DNA of 45,639 nucleotides from Clostridia bacterium. GTDB taxonomy: Bacteria; Bacillota; Clostridia; UBA1212; UBA1255. Shown piece after piece: positions 45,247 to 45,639 of the stretch; within the stretch, counting starts at the first letter, position 1, and each line of letters opens with the position of its first letter. The position numbers and the translations under genes are program-made. The stretch is taken from the NCBI GenBank assembly GCA_017560765.1, contig JAFZEI010000068.1, forward strand, positions 1 to 45,639, read 5' to 3'. The notes under the pieces are model-generated. The model ran no database searches. It was given only the letters and a program-made list of their open reading frames with translations, and was not told the DNA's origin.

Positions 45247-45542
45247 AAACGCCTGACGAGATCAAGAAGAGCTTGAAACGCTGTGGAAAAGATAGGAATT
45301 GCCATAAGTTTTGCTCGTATTGGGACATTGAAGATTGTACTGGAGAACTTTTTAAAGATGCCCTCGCCCTCATCGAACAGCTCGAACGCGAACGGGATGC
45401 GGCGGTAGAAATCCTTAGATCAATGCATTGCGATACTTGTATCTACGATGAACACTACCCGATTCCCAAGATATGCTTTGATTGCGTTGAATATTGCAAC
45501 TGGGAATGGCGCGGAGTGAAGGAGGAGAAGGATGATAATTGA
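45243..45542 (+). CDS. Cysteine-rich phage protein (99 aa)
   Basis: The product starts MKTPDEIKKSLKRCGKDRNC, continues HKFCSYWDIEDC, has the coiled helix ALALIEQLERERDAAVEIL, and then a second Cys group (MHCDTCIYDEHYP, ICFDCVEYC). The first block with DEIKK.L..C and the helix LIEQLERERDAA is typical of small proteins in Clostridia phages. In the circular genome it precedes and overlaps the DUF551 gene. Function unknown. Confidence 0.7.
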   Translation: MKTPDEIKKSLKRCGKDRNCHKFCSYWDIEDCTGELFKDALALIEQLERERDAAVEILRSMHCDTCIYDEHYPIPKICFDCVEYCNWEWRGVKEEKDDN

Positions 45543-45639
45543 GAGCACAAGACGAATGACCAAGCAGGAACAGGAAGCCTATGATTTGGGCTTCCACGAA
45601 GGGAAATATTCTTCAATCCCCAAGTGGATCAGCGTTGAG
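45499..45639. repeat. Terminal direct repeat, right copy
   Basis: Same 141 bases as 1-141. Positions 45499-45639 should be merged with 1-141 to close the circle. Confidence 0.9.
45532..45639 (+). CDS. DUF551 protein, partial copy cut by the window end
   Basis: This is the same gene as 34-318, read again because of the terminal repeat. The frame is open to the last base and continues at base 142. It should not be counted as a second gene. Confidence 0.9.
   Translation, partial: MIIESTRRMTKQEQEAYDLGFHEGKYSSIPKWISVE

Overview
The window is one complete, circularly closed genome of a temperate tailed phage (siphovirus) of a Gram-positive, probably gut-associated Clostridia-type host. The first 141 bases (1-141) are repeated exactly at the end (45499-45639), so the unique genome is about 45,498 bp. 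The host type is inferred from strong AGGAGG-type ribosome binding sites, sigma-A-like promoters, and family resemblances of the Dit/Tal tail proteins, phiLC3-type holin, large serine integrase and small zinc-finger proteins. The host cannot be named more closely from sequence alone.

Layout. (1) 35515-45498, continuing through the origin to 3893, is one long rightward early block: cro-like regulator, C5 cytosine methyltransferase with a second gene overprinted in another frame, radical SAM protein, annealing and recombination genes (Sak/Rad52-like, NinB-like, SSB, Gp157), replisome organizer with iterons inside the gene, DnaC-like loader, DUF1064 nuclease, many small cysteine-rich proteins, a divergent ThyX-like protein, a MazG-like protein and a late sigma-region-4-like regulator. 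(2) 3894-4067 is the early/late switch region: a sigma-A-like promoter followed almost at once by an intrinsic terminator. (3) 4068-14436 is the packaging, head and connector module: terminases, portal, MuF-like protein with a toxin-like tail and possible immunity gene, a misplaced holin cassette, scaffold, capsid, connectors, tail tube, and tail chaperones with a -1 frameshift. (4) 14437-30904 holds tail tip and lysis genes. Uniquely, there are two tape measure proteins, two Dit proteins and two Tal proteins, arranged as if one complete set (TMP2-Dit1-Tal1-fibres-SGNH hydrolase-endolysin) were inserted inside another (TMP1 ... Dit2-Tal2-DUF859 fibre-holin-like). Two leftward cargo genes sit at the left junction. 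(5) 30905-32380 is an accessory island of four small leftward genes facing a ribbon-helix-helix regulator, with twin operators between them and copies of a 49-bp terminator-containing repeat on both sides. (6) 32397-35514 is lysogeny: candidate attP, large serine integrase, HTH regulator, a possible small RNA, CI-like repressor and the divergent CI/Cro control region with four similar operators.

Working together: CI and Cro set the lysis/lysogeny choice, the serine integrase recombines at attP, the early operon replicates and modifies DNA, and the DUF1492-like regulator probably turns on the late operon. Packaging, head and tail genes follow, and CHAP-SH3 endolysin with holins lyses the cell. 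No tRNA, rRNA, CRISPR array or insertion sequence was seen. Assignments rest on motif reading and recall of protein families; no database search was run.
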